From assembly GCA_963969395.1 (NCBI GenBank), contig OZ017797.1:37324001-37388000 (forward strand): a DNA stretch of 64,000 bases. The letters are read 5' to 3'. The translations under genes were made by a program, and so were the position numbers. The notes below the pieces were generated by a model. The model saw only the letters and a program-made list of their open reading frames with translations. It was not told the origin of the DNA and made no database searches. The stretch comes from Pseudoscleropodium purum. Taxonomy: Eukaryota > Streptophyta > Bryopsida > Hypnales > Brachytheciaceae. This document shows positions 48,910-61,000 of this stretch, piece by piece (position 1 is the stretch's first letter; every line of letters starts with the position of its first letter).

Positions 48910-49189
48910 CAATTTTGTTAGAATAGTGGTATTCTAAATGCCATTTTTATGATTTCGGCTTATTCCGAATGCCATTTGTACAGTGCTTTCTACCACACAG
49001 GGCCATGAAACATTGATGTATGTGCACATGAAAGGCATAAGCGTGCCAAACGGCTCACAAAACCAACATAATTCACAATTCCACCACCTTTTTCTCCAAA
49101 AACAATTCCATTTTTGCTTGAGATTTTCAGCCTTCTGCCAAAATAGTTTTCTGCCGTTTCACTAGAATACCACCATTTTAATGAAATTG
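48910..49189. mobile_element. MITE with TIR core AATTT..TTA.AAT.GTGGTATTCTA
   Basis: The left end CAATTTTGTTAGAATAGTGG and the inverse of the right end CAATTTCATTAAAATGGTGG match at most positions, and both continue TATTCTA. It is related to the termini at 42549/45700 and to the element at 43149. No target-site duplication is obvious. The interior is non-coding. Confidence 0.55.
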
Positions 49190-49509
49190 ACTATACATCC
49201 AAAACTATCAAGTGCCTACAAGTGTTACTTAATCAAATGATCACTCTATATACATCTCTTAAAATTAATATGTACCTATTCTTTGAGGAAACGATTTTAA
49301 AACATCAAAACTTTGACCTTTCATAACTTTTGCATACCATATCCAAAATATGCATTCTTTATAGATTGAAATCTCTTGTTATTTGGAAACTAGAAAACTT
49401 AAAATTTCATCAATTTAGTATTAGGAATAGCTACCGTACAACTAAGGCGCTTGTAATTAGATACTGATTTTGACTAGATAACTTACTGTCAATTTATAGG
49501 TTGCAAGCT

Positions 49510-49729
49510 TGGTAGAACCACCTATTACCAACTAGGGTCCTATATCCAACATGTATGGCTAGAAATAGTTGCAATCAAGGCCGGAACAAATTTCCAACCA
49601 AAACATAGAATTTGTTTTTCCTCCTTTTCAAAGTTGGAATTAATCAAGTCATGCAAATTTACATTGCCTTATCCTACTCCAAAACTTGTGTGGAATCCCT
49701 AAAGTAGTTGGTTATAGGTAGTTCTACCA
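49510..49729. mobile_element. MITE, TGGTAGAACCACCTATTACC family, copy in intergenic DNA
   Basis: The ends TGGTAGAACCACCTATTACC and GGTTATAGGTAGTTCTACCA are inverted. Its reverse complement resembles the element in the sucrose synthase intron at 59864-60089: both contain a GGAATCCC/GGGATTCC word, a CAACTTTGAAAAGGAGGAAAA-type word, GGAAATTTGTTCCGG and a GTTGCAACTATTTC(C)AGCCATA-like word. Non-coding. Confidence 0.65.
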
Positions 49730-50189
49730 TATCTCTAGTTGCTTGAAGAATTTGGATTTTGACAAACTCTTTATTCCAAACTAGGGAATGGAGAAGTGTA
49801 CTTCTAAGGATGGGATTTCATTTGATGAATGCCAATGTGTTTAGCTTCAAAACAATTGCCATCCATTAACCTTAAAAAGTTGGATCACCTTCAAATCATC
49901 ATTGTGTGAATCACTTAGTTAAGAAAAATCTAAGAGTATTCATTAGAGGTCAAACTACTAGGCAAGGTCTCTTTTTTTCACACAAAATTTCAAGGATGAA
50001 CATTTGTACTTATGCTTTGTATATATAGAAGGATTCTTTGTCATCTATTGAATACTTTTAGGCCATTCTATCATAATAGGTATAAATGTATTCTCCCATC
50101 ACAACAAGCCTTGTTGAACAAACAAAGTAGTATTAAATAGTCGTCTATTCCAAAGATAGGAGGAACAATTCAACAACTTCCTTTACCCC

Positions 50190-51588
50190 TAAAGGACCAA
50201 CATGTGTTTTTGGCTATATAGAAATTTTAGGCAAGTGCATGTGATTGAAGATTTTCATGTTTTTGGCCCAAATTTTGATAGGAGGTAGAGACGAGGAATA
50301 TCTTTTATATGCATGAAATTTCATAACATTTGGAAATATGAATACAAAATTACGGCCTAATATGTTACTTTTTTTGTAAATGTATACTCTAGGCAGATTT
50401 GAAAAAATCACTTTTTTCAAAAATAAAAATTTGAAATTGGTTTTCTACAGTTGTATAAGGTAAAATAGCCCATGACAGTTAGAATTAGGAGTTTGACCTC
50501 ATGTGGTTGCTAAAATTTTTCAATTTTTTTTCCATAGTAGTGCAACTATAAGAAATAGTGAGAGCAATTGAAATTAAGCTTTTTTGACAAAACATTAATT
50601 TGCTATGAATTTTTGAAGTGTTCAATGCATCTTTGTTCAAAAGAGTTTGTAGATTACCTTAAAACCAATAAAATTCGAATCCATCATGCTCATCTTACTC
50701 ACCTAAAGTAGTCATGGTATTTTCTAATATGGGCGAACTAGAAAGTCAATTCTTATAATGATTTCTCATTGAAAAATTAGAAGTTCCTAATGAAGTCAGT
50801 AATCATTCCATTACTGTTATATAAAACATGCATTGAAAGCTAAAATCTTATGAACTGAAAAACCATATTGGGGTCATTTCCTAGGTGTGTATCATAGGTC
50901 ATCTGACCATCATGGGTTGATTTACCTTATACATGGAAGGCTTTGAATCATTCTATTTTGATCAATGAGTCAAAAGTTCTGAGGATTTTTTGTTTACGGG
51001 CAATTATGGATTCTCTACTCTAAAACTTTGAAGTCCTTTATTTTATCCAATTTTCGACATTTTTGAAAAAAATGAAAATTGTAGGATGTAGATTATTTAT
51101 TACAACATTGCAACCATTGGGATTGACATTCTTCAATTCCATAATTAAATTCTTAACAATTTAGTATTTTGAATCATTCTCTACTACTATTTACTTACTA
51201 TTTTTTTCCTATATGTTGTACAATTCCAAATGATCTAATATTTTTCAAGCATGTGTCCAACTTGTCTAGGAAATAGAATCCAAAGAAGCACCACCATTTT
51301 GGACATTTTTTCATAGAAAAGTTAGCTTGTGAAGTGCAGATGCCTTACTTTTAGTAAGGCAGAAAATATGATTTTAGTGAATTTGAATGCTTATATCTTG
51401 CAATCTAGATAGTGGAAATATCTGAAATTTTTTTGACATGTTCTCAATTTGGCATAATACAAGATCCTACGGTCATATACGTCAAAGAAAAAGTTTCCCA
51501 AAAATTTGTTACTTGTATTAATAATGGCAGTATTTGAGCATTTTCAGTGAAAACATAATAATTATTGTGGAACTTAAGGGGTTAAAGC
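50190..51588 (+). repeat. Long dispersed repeat, copy 2 (interrupted)
   Basis: Diverged direct copy of 20960-21885, about 29 kb away, with the same order of landmarks (TTTTGGCCCAAATT, CATTTGGAAATATGA, ATCAATGAGTCAAAA, GGGATTGACATT(T/C)TTCAATTCC). It is interrupted by the 480-bp element at 50453-50932. No coding frame runs through both copies, so the repeat is probably an old non-coding or decayed mobile element. Confidence 0.7.
50453..50932. mobile_element. 480-bp TIR element inserted into the dispersed repeat
   Basis: The ends are GTATAAGGTAAAATAGCCCATG on the left and, read inward from the right, GTATAAGGTAAATCAACCCATG. The homologous repeat copy near 21.2 kb lacks this segment, which gives an empty-site comparison. 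The exact target-site duplication is unclear because the site itself is TATA-rich. No coding capacity. Confidence 0.7.
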
Positions 51589-51609
51589 AAACTTATCAAT
51601 GCAAAAATT

Positions 51610-52595
51610 GTCCAAACTTTGGAGAAAAGAATAATGACATTCTAGAATTTTACATAGAAGTGTAAAATATATTTGCATGAAAAGAATTTGGATTATTAGC
51701 CTACAAAATTTAGGAAGAGGCTTGTGAAAATTAAGTGGAAGAGGCAACTTTCTAACCTCTAGAAAGCTATTTTTAATATTAGATTTGAACTTTTGGATTG
51801 CTTTTAGTTTGACAACAAGGTAAAAACTATTCCTATTAAGAATGTAATTTCTTTCTTATTCACATAATTAAAAGTGAAAGCATCAAGAAACTCAAAGAAG
51901 GCAATTCCAACTCTTAAAAACTTGAAATCTCCAGAAAGGCAATTTTAAGTTTGGGGAATTTAGAAATTCAAGTTTGCTTTCAACACTATGAAAACATTAT
52001 AAGAAATTTTAGCCCTCGAAAAGGCTACAAGTTTTGAACTACCTGGAACTACCCTAGTGCAATTAGAGAGGAATTCAATTATTTTTTATTTTTTAATGAA
52101 AGTTGCTGATGTGGCACTACTTGTGCCACGTCAGCATTATGTCAGGTTTTCATACTTTTAAAATATTTTTTTATTTTTTAAATATATTTTATTTTTTAAA
52201 TACATTTTATTCAAAAAAATATTTTTTTATTTTTTTGTACTTGCATAGCGGGGCGCCGAAAACTAAATCCGTAACGGCCCTCTATAGGGTTCAGATTTTT
52301 CCTAATGCTTGCTCTTATGAAAACTTCCATGTAAAGAAATTTGGGCCAAACTTTGTAGAAAAGACAAAAGATTTTATAGAATTTTGCAAGGAGTTGTGCA
52401 ATATTTGTAAGAGAAGAATTGGAATTATTGGCCAACAAAATTTGAGGAGAGGCTTGTGAAAGTAGAGGAGGCAACTTTCTAATGTCTAAAAAACTAGTTG
52501 CCTTGTTAGACTTGAACTTTTTTGTTGCTCACTTAGAGTTTGTAGGTTAGTTTGACAACAAGTTGAAAGCTATTCCTAAATTCCAGAAGGATGGG
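51610..52595 (+). repeat. Spaced direct duplication of ~240 bp
   Basis: Segments at about 51610-51845 and 52345-52595 share a CCAAACTTTG.AGAAAAGA word, GAATT.GGATTATTAGCC, AGAGGCTTGTGAAA, GAGGCAACTTTCTAA and AGTTTGACAACAAG words in the same order. Between them, at 52.09-52.13 kb, is a GCTGATGTGGCAC/GTGCCACGTCAGC hairpin, followed by T/A-rich sequence and a GC-rich patch (GCGGGGCGCCGAAAAC). Confidence 0.6.
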
Positions 52596-53390
52596 CTAGT
52601 CATTGTGGAAATTATCCTTAATTTTGCATATAGTGTGAAATGTTTGCTTGTAAGGACTCCAAAAGCACTCATTAGAGATCAAACTCTTGTGCAAGACCTT
52701 CCTTTTTCACACAAAACTCTAAGGATGAACATCTGTAGTTCTAATCTATATTTGAAGGATTCTTTGTCATCCATTATAGTTGAACAATCCAATTCCGCCA
52801 GTTGCCCAATTCTGTTACCTATGCTTTGGCCCCAATTCCGTTGACTATAAAGCCCTTATCCATTCACTTTCTTGACAATTTCAATGCATTAATGCCCAAA
52901 GGGATAACGTGTCAATCCTTCATTGGTAGGAACTTGAATGTCAATAAATACATGTTAAGATGGTAATGGATTGTTCATGAGACATTTTTGACCCTACTCT
53001 ATGAACAGTTTTGTATTTTCAAGGCAACCTACTTTAAAAATTCATAGAAATTACAATTTTAATTGAAAAATTATAATTTCACTTGAGGTTTGATTTGTGA
53101 AATAAGTGCACAACTCTGAAAAATATGTAACTCTCTTGAAGTTGGCTCCAAAATAGTCAGATCGCAAATCAGGATGGTAATGGGTTGTTCTACCTTAGAC
53201 ACTTAGTATTTGCATTGTCTTTCTAGAGTTAAATGCAATTTCTCTATACTTGATGATCAATAGAAGTGTAGGCATCAAAAAACTCGATAAGCAAAGATAA
53301 TTTCAACTTTAGAAATTTCAAAAATTCTTTTTTATTTTCCAATATAGGATGGAAGTTTACACTAATTCATTTTGTCATCTACATTTCTAA
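52596..53390. other. AT-rich intergenic DNA, no gene seen
   Basis: No credible gene or bounded element. The frame at 52563-52844 has no recognisable features. Confidence 0.45.
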
Positions 53391-53391
53391 A

Positions 53392-53441
53392 GCACCATAC
53401 CATAAAGTACCATGCCATAAAGCACCATGCCATAAAGCACC
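53392..53441 (+). repeat. 15-bp minisatellite, ~3.3 copies
   Basis: The unit GCACCATGCCATAAA is repeated three times with single substitutions and a partial fourth copy. It lies about 400 bases before the presumed sucrose synthase leader. Confidence 0.8.
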
Positions 53442-53449
53442 CCTCATGT

Positions 53450-55099
53450 TATGGAAAAGGACTTGCCTCTCCAATGAGTGACTGCCATCCGTACAGAAAG
53501 ACTCTCCATGGATTTTTTTGTTGCTCTAAAGGATGAGGACCAAACCCTAAAGCTTCCAAGTGGAAGCTTCCAAGTGGCAGCGCGAGTACAAGCCACTTGG
53601 CGTCCGCCCTGAATACCCTGTCACGCCCTCCCGCAAAGTCGCGCACCCACCAACCTCTCCGTTCTTCGATGGCCAAATCTTTGACCAACACACTTTTGCA
53701 TTGCCAAATACGCAATCCCATCGCCTTCCCACCCACGTATCTGTACCATTCTAGTCATTGACGCTTCTCAGAATCTCGCAACCTGTTTTTCCAAGGTGGG
53801 TCTCTGCTCCTTCAGCTCCATGCTGTCGAATTTGGTTTGTGGGTGTGAGCTTGGTTCGCCGTTGTTTGCAAATTTTGAAGTGAATTGGCGTTGGAAGGAG
53901 TTTATGAGTTGCTTGGGCATGTGTAGAGTGAGGGAATTGGAAGAGTGGTGCCTTACTTCACGATTGAATTCGGAATTTCAGTTCAGATGAAAGACCTCAT
54001 TCAGAAATGATATCTACTGTTTTGTACTAAATTTTGTCTGAATTGGATCTTGTAGTAGCGTTTTGTAGGTTTAAGTATACGGGTGAGCTCGGTTTGGAAT
54101 TCTTGGGTGTTTACGTGAAACTCATTTTCTTCTTGAGTCTAGGCAATGAAGGATGCTCGCCATTGTTTGCAAATTTTGAAGTGAATTGGCGTAGAAAGGG
54201 GTTTATGAATTTCTTGGCATATTTTAAGTGAGAGAATTGGAAGACTGGTTTCCCTACTTCAGGATTGAATTCAGAATTCCAATTCAGTTGTAGGACCTCA
54301 TTCAGAAATGCTATCCACTGTTTTTCGCAAAATTTTGTCCGAATCTGACCTTGTAGTGGTGTTTGGGGAGGTGATTCTAGGTATTTAGATGGTATTGATA
54401 GAAATTTTCTTGTAATCTCGTTTATGAGTGTAAGCTTGGTTTGAAATTTTGGGGTGTTTATCTGGAGGTTTTTTGGGTGTAGAGTCTAGGAAATGGAGCG
54501 TGTTCGCTATTTTTCAAATTTGGCGTAGGAAGGGGTTTATGAGTTGCCAGGGCATGTGCTGAGTTAGAGAATTGGATAAGGAGTGGATGTCCTACTTCAG
54601 GATTCAATTCAGATGTAGGACCTCATTCAGAAATGATAACCATTGTTTTTCGCAAAATTTTGTCTGAATCTGATCTTGTAATAGTAGTGGGGAGGTGATT
54701 CTAGGTATTAGGGTGGGACTAGTAGAATTTTCCTTTTAATTGCGATGATGAGTGTAAGCTTGTATTGAAATTCTGGCGTGCTTATGTAGATTTTGTTTTT
54801 TTGTAGAGTCTAGGCAATGAGTATGCTCGACATTGTTTGCAAATTTTGAAGTGATTTGGGGTTTATAAGTTTCCAGTGCTTGTGTTGAGTAAGAGAATTG
54901 GAAGAATGGTGCTCTACTTCAGGATAGAATTCAGATGTAGGACCATTATTCACAAATGGAATCCACTCGTTTTTGCAACGTTTGATCCGAATCTGACATT
55001 GTAGTACTGTTCGTGTCGGTGATTCTAGGTATTTTGGTGATACTGACACCAAATTGGTCGTGGGCAAGGAAGTAGCATTTGGAAAAAAAAGCGGAAAGG
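53450..55099 (+). other. Promoter and 5' leader region of the sucrose synthase gene
   Basis: GC content rises from 53.45 kb. A donor-like CCAAG|GTGGGT gives an exon edge at 53795. Possible acceptors lie at 55068-55075, just before the ATG at 55100. This would make a leader intron of about 1.27 kb, in keeping with the leader introns known in plant sucrose synthase genes. The transcription start is not fixed. Confidence 0.45.
53815..55075 (+). repeat. Four imperfect ~320-bp tandem repeats in the sucrose synthase leader intron
   Basis: Four successive units share, in order: GAG(T/C)..AGCTTGG, GAGTCTAGGCAATGA, TTGTTTGCAAATTTTGAAGT, GAATTGGCGTAGAAAGG-like, TTTATGAGTTGCC, GAGAATTGGAAGA, CTACTTCAGGATTGAATTCAG, GACCTCATTCAGAAATG, CCACTGTTTTTCGCAAAATT, TGTCTGAATCTGATCTTGTA and GTGATTCTAGGTATT. 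Units start near 53.82, 54.08, 54.42 and 54.75 kb. The last unit ends within ~30 bases of the ATG at 55100. No unit codes for protein. Confidence 0.85.
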
Positions 55100-58000
55100 A
55101 TGGAAAACGAGACTGTGGTTGTGACCAGAGTGGGAGCACTCCCTCGCATGACCAGTATGCACAATTTGGTCCAAGTCTCTCTGGAAGATGACCGCGAAGA
55201 AAATCTCCGCCTGCTCTCCCAGTAAGTCGTTGCTAATTACTCTGTAGACCTGAATGTCATGGGTTTTTCGTCTCACTAATCAGGGTTTTGATTCTGTTTC
55301 AGCAACGAAATTCTGTCGTTTGTTTCCAAATCCAGCCCCACGTCATGATGTTGTCTCAAAGTACTAGGCCCTTCATTGAGATTTCAAATTGCGTTTGATC
55401 TTGTGATCACATTTACGTAATTACCTCCAATCTTGGAGCACAATTACCGAACCCTAATGGATTCTTCTTTCCTTAGCTATGAAGTGTTTGCTTAGAAAGT
55501 GGCGACAGGAGAGGGTGAAGACTCGCCGTCACTGTTAGTCTAGAGTGACAAATTTGTCATGATTTTCCATTACTAGAATATTGAACTGCAAACTCCAAGA
55601 CCTAATCTACATTCATTATCACATTTATTAGGCGTTTAGAATCAAGGGTGTACCAGACTAATAATCCGAGGTGTTATAGAATCGCAGCCAAAGAACGGTC
55701 ATTTCTGCAACCGCATCATGTCATGAACGAGCTGAACCAGGTTGCAAAGGAGAATGGATCCTCGAAGATAATGGATGGCCCCCTGGCTCAAATTTTTTCC
55801 AAATGCCAGGTACTGATCTAACATTTAATGTTCAATCTCCAGGGCAATATCGCAAAAGTTCAAGAATAATGATTTTAAAACGAAAGGCTTACTCTGAGCG
55901 CTCTTTTGGACCCCAGAGGACCTGGAAGAGGATGCCCAACATACTGGAGGGTGTCTTCCTCCAAGTCTGATGCTTTGAAGACCCTGCAGGCAGAGGACCC
56001 CAATCTCAACTTAAGGGTGTTCGTCAAAGAGTCGCACAAGTCACTAATCCTACAGCGAACGAGTTTGGTATATGAATGAGTATGGTTTCTGATAAGACTG
56101 AAATAGCCACTAAGCTGTGTTAGCTGTCCCGCTTAGATCTAATAAGTTTAAACGTGTGAGTTGATCTCACTGAGCTTTGGTTCTTTTAGATACACTCTAG
56201 GGGTCCTCTGTAATCTGGATAAGGCTTCGTCGCCTTTGACACTAATAGAACGCACGAGCGGGTCCTCTATTCTACTCTTGTCCCCTTGTTAGTCAGTGAC
56301 TTTGGTAGTTACATCCTTCTTCACCATCATCCAGTAAAATGAGGTCATCAAGAAGGAGGCATTTGAAAAATTTAGGATTTGAACTACGGTTGTCTTGTAT
56401 TCTGAGCTTACATTGTATTGAGAATCTGGTGACTTATTGCAACTAGAATTGAAGCATTTGCTGTTTGTGACTGTTGCAGGAAGCCTTCGTGTTGACTCCT
56501 TGGGTGGGTCTAGCTCTACGACCGCAGCCTGGAGTGTGGGAATATTTGCGAATCAACGTGGATGAAATGGTGGTGGAGGAGCTTACCGCCTCTGAGTACC
56601 TGTCCTACAAGGAGTGTCTGGTTGATGATAATAGGTGCGTTTCAACACAAGCACGTTAGAATTTTTTATCTCTTGAATCCAAAAATTCTTATTGGTTGGA
56701 TGCGTTAGATATCCGTCCCAAGCCTGTTAGCACTTGATCGCTTACCTACGACATACGATCTGAAAGTAATCTGCTAAGAAGGTCTGCAATAAGCCATGTG
56801 TGTGTACAGGATTAAGAATAACTATACCTTTAGCTTATATGTTTGTTTGTCAACTTCCAAGTACAGTTCTATATCTTATGTGCACCCCTGAAATTTGAAT
56901 GTGTCTATAGGTGTGACGATAACTTTGTGTTGGAGTTGGATCTGGAGCCCTTCAATGCCGGCTTTCCTCGGATGACGAGGCCGTCGTCTATTGGAAATGG
57001 TGTCCAGTTTCTCAATCGGCATCTTTCTTCGAGGTTATTCCGGGACAGAGATAGCATGGAGCCACTGGTCGAATTCATGCGCCTTCATAAATACAAAGGA
57101 CAGGTACGTTAATCATTTGACCAGCTTTGAGCTAAATTCTGACTGCAATGAAAAAATATTCCACATAGAGCTTGAAAAAATTATGAGAATATATAAAAGA
57201 GTCTTAGTTGGAAGCTTGCCTAGAACTGACACTACCCATAATTGGTGAAATGTCTGGGTGATGGTATGTGGAACACCTTAGTTTAAAGGAGGCTTCTATT
57301 TGAAGTAGAAGTTTGAGGAGGGTTTTCATTTCTGATTGTTTTTGTGAGTTGCGAGAACATCCGAGAGAACACACCCACGCAGTTGACATAAACAGGAATC
57401 CTCTGCACAACTGTTTTTGTTTATTTGAGTTCAATTTGAAAAATTGAGAGCTGCTCAAGCCAGTGAGCCATTGTATTCACATTTGGAAAGTATGTCAGAG
57501 GTTTAGTTTTCCTTGATTTTCTCTGACTTGGCATGAACTGCACTAAATATCTTTGAGTTGGCATTATTCTCAAAAGGTGCCATGCCATTCCCACTCAGCA
57601 ATGCCCTGAAATTGTCGGTTCACTTGGACTTACGTTGAGGAGAATAAATGAGTGCAGACGTTGTTGCTGAATGAGCGGATTGCAAATATCGTCAAGCTTC
57701 GATCTGCCCTTATAAAAACCGAGGAAATGTTGGGCAAACTTCCTAAAGACCAGCCGTTCAAGGATTTCGCCACAAAGTATATTCTCATTTTTCAATTGTA
57801 CTTTCGGTAGCACTGTTTCATGATTACTTGCTCCCCTTTTCTAATTACATTCCAAGGCCATAGAGTGTTCTTATTTCAAACCTTAAAGATATGAAAGCGG
57901 CCGCATTTGACCATTGGGGCACTTAGGGTTTAAATATTCACTGAACTTCTGAGAGGTTTTCAAAGTCTTGTTCCTGAAGATACTGTCTCTTTTCAACGAT

Positions 58001-61000
58001 GAAAGTAGTTTTGAAATTTCAATTGATGCTTTGGGAGATTCTGTACTCTCTGCATTTGGAGTTAAAGACACGGTATATCATGGGATCTCAAGCTAGGTTC
58101 CCCTGTTGCTGACTTGTGGTTCACAATAAAATAGGATGGAAGCACTAGGATTGGAGAAAGGCTGGGGTGATACAGCTGGGCGCGTGTTGGAAATGATTCA
58201 CTTGTTGCTGGACCTTCTGCAAGCTCCTGATCCTGAAACACTGGAGAAGTTTCTGGCCCGGATTCCAATGATATTCAGTGTGGCTATTATTTCACCACAC
58301 GGATACTTCGGACAAGCCGATGTGCTAGGAATGCCTGACACAGGGGGACAAGTAAGTTTTTTGTTTGACGTCATGTGGAAGACCTGTGGAAGATCAGTGT
58401 TTTGGATGAAGTCTTTAGAAGCACTTTTCAATGATGCTTGTGCAAAACTGTACGCACTATCTTAGGGTCACCTTAGACAAGTTGAAGCAACAAGCCTAAA
58501 GTCTGAACCATCGTGAGATAACAAGCTAAAATACGACTGCCAGTTTCGAACACACTACGGGTAACAATTTTCCAATCCACCTCGAATGGTAGCTTGAAAC
58601 CTGGTTATTTTCAAATACATTTAGCATGCCACGCCAGAGCCATAGGATGCCACCTCTTCATGCTCATTCTTGTTATTTTGACTTGTGTAAATTTGATCTT
58701 GTTATCTCAAGCTTGCTGTGCAATTCTTAAGTGTCCCTTTCTTTGTGCCAGATAGCCAGGAAGATACTAACCACAAGAAGATTGGCGTTGGTGTAGATTG
58801 TGTATATATTGGACCAGGTTCGGGCAATGGAAAAGGAGATGCTCAAGAATATTAAGCAGCAAGGCCTGGATATCCAACCTCAGATTGTAGTGGTAAAAGA
58901 ATTGTTGAATTGTTGAATGTCCTTGATCTTATTTCATGGAATTAGTGGCCTGCAACATGTGGGGGGTCTATTAGGGTGTCAGAGATGAGTCTTGCGTTCT
59001 GCAATAATGGGCAATTCTCAAATGAGACTTGAGTGTTTTGACGATAAGACTAGTAATTTTCATAAGGAATTGGGACTCAGAATCACGTAGGTCGCAAAAT
59101 GTAGAGAAAGAAATCAATCTTGCCACTGCAGACTCTCTCCCCATAATTTTAATGCAGAGTTTTTCAGAAGAGTTGAATGTTTGGTAGGCTATTGAAGTGG
59201 CTTTCTGATTCTCTTGTCTGATTTTCTGTGCAGGTGACTCGTCTAATTCCAAATGCAAACGGAACTACATGTAACCAACGGATTGAAAAGTTAGAGGGTA
59301 CACTGTACTCTCGGATCCTGCGCGTGCCATTCAGGAATGAGGATGGTATTCTACACAATTGGATTTCTCGGTTCGATGTTTATCCATTTTTGGAATCCTT
59401 TGTTCAGGTAACTCACATGACAACAAATCCTTAATGATTGCACTACTGAATTATATCATCTGTTAATGAATTTGTTCATAATTTTGTCATGAATTTTGGA
59501 AGAATGTCTTAAATTTTTTCCTGGCTATGTTGTATACTGAGTTCTGGTGCTTGTGATTGTATGAACCAGGATGTCGCACATGAACTCACAGAAGAACTTT
59601 CTGGAGTTCCAGATTTTATCATTGGTAATTATACTGATGGAAATCTTGTCGCCTCTCTGTTGTGTCATCGACTTGGTGTCACCCAGGTTCGTGAGAATAC
59701 CCGTTGCACTTTGTGATAATATTCAGGATCTGAGGGGAAGAAAAATGTTGAAAGTTCTGAAAAGGAGACGTGTCATAAACAATAGTTATTCCTTCAAAGG
59801 ATGAATTCCTAAGTTATTAGAATTTTGGCATGTGGTTTTAGGAATTATGGCATTCCAAGATTGTTATGGAAGAAGCACCCATTACCAACCACTTTAGGGA
59901 TTCCACATATGTTCTGGAGCAGTATGAGGCAATGTAAATTTCCATGATTTGATTAGTCCCAACTTTGAAAAGGAGGAAAAACACATTCTACAATTTGGTT
60001 GGAAATTTGTTCCGGACTTGGTTGCAACTATTTCCAGCCATATAGGTTGGCTATGGGTCCTTGGTTGGTAATGGGTGCTTCGACCATAAATAGGATTTTA
60101 GAAATTTTCAACCAATGAGGATTAGGATTGCATGCGGATTATATCGAAAGAGACATACAATGCTTTTTGGGGTAGAGACACTTAAGGTTTGCCACTAGTC
60201 TTAGGACGCAGTCTTTTTAGCAAGAAACGCTTAGCCAATGTAAGTTTTCTAATGAGTGTTCTATTTGGGTGGTTTCAGTGTAACATAGCTCATGCGCTTG
60301 AGAAAACGAAGTACCCAGATTCAGACATCTACTGGAAGAAATTTGAGGAAAAGTATCACTTTTCTTGCCAGTTTACTGCCGACTTAATCGCAATGAATCA
60401 GACCGACTTTATCATCACCAGTACATATCAAGAGATTGCTGGCAGGTAGATTTTATCTCAGTTGTTGATCGATTTGATTAGAAACACGCAACAAGGTTTT
60501 CACAAACATTTGATTGCATCAAGATCTTAAGAAGAGATTGTAACATTTAATTGTTGTTAATGAAATTGCTTGTTCTATTGTTAACCAAAAATTTAATTGC
60601 TTTAAGAATTACATATGAATCGAATATTCCCTGTGATTCTTATAGAGGTCTTCCTGTGGTGACACCGATCTGACGGAGGCCTCTGTATAATCAGTTTGAT
60701 TCTACGGAGACCCTTTTTGTGATGTTGTGTGAAAATATTTGAACTAGTCTAATTTTGTTGAAACGTCCGAAGCAGATCTGCTTTCATTATAATTCGTTTT
60801 GATTCCATCATTGATTTATGCTTTCGTTGTGGCTTAGAGTGTTAAGGTTTTTTTAAAGATTCAGGAGTTGATTGAATTGAACTCGTGATTAAGTGATAAT
60901 GTCCGCTGATTGATTGATGGTGTTGGATGTCAGTGCGGACACGGTGGGGCAGTATGAAAGTCATGTAGCATTTTCTCTGCCTGGCTTGTACCGGGTGGTG

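Noticed and set aside
51610..52595. LTR retrotransposon remnant
   Set aside because: The direct copies lack TG..CA ends, a primer-binding site, a polypurine tract and any retrotransposon coding remnant.
55620..55679. Earlier acceptor (TTATTAG) for sucrose synthase exon 3, adding about 20 residues
   Set aside because: It is also in phase, but the later TTATAG gives a length closer to the family between the NEIL and FLQPHH segments. It remains possible as an alternative.
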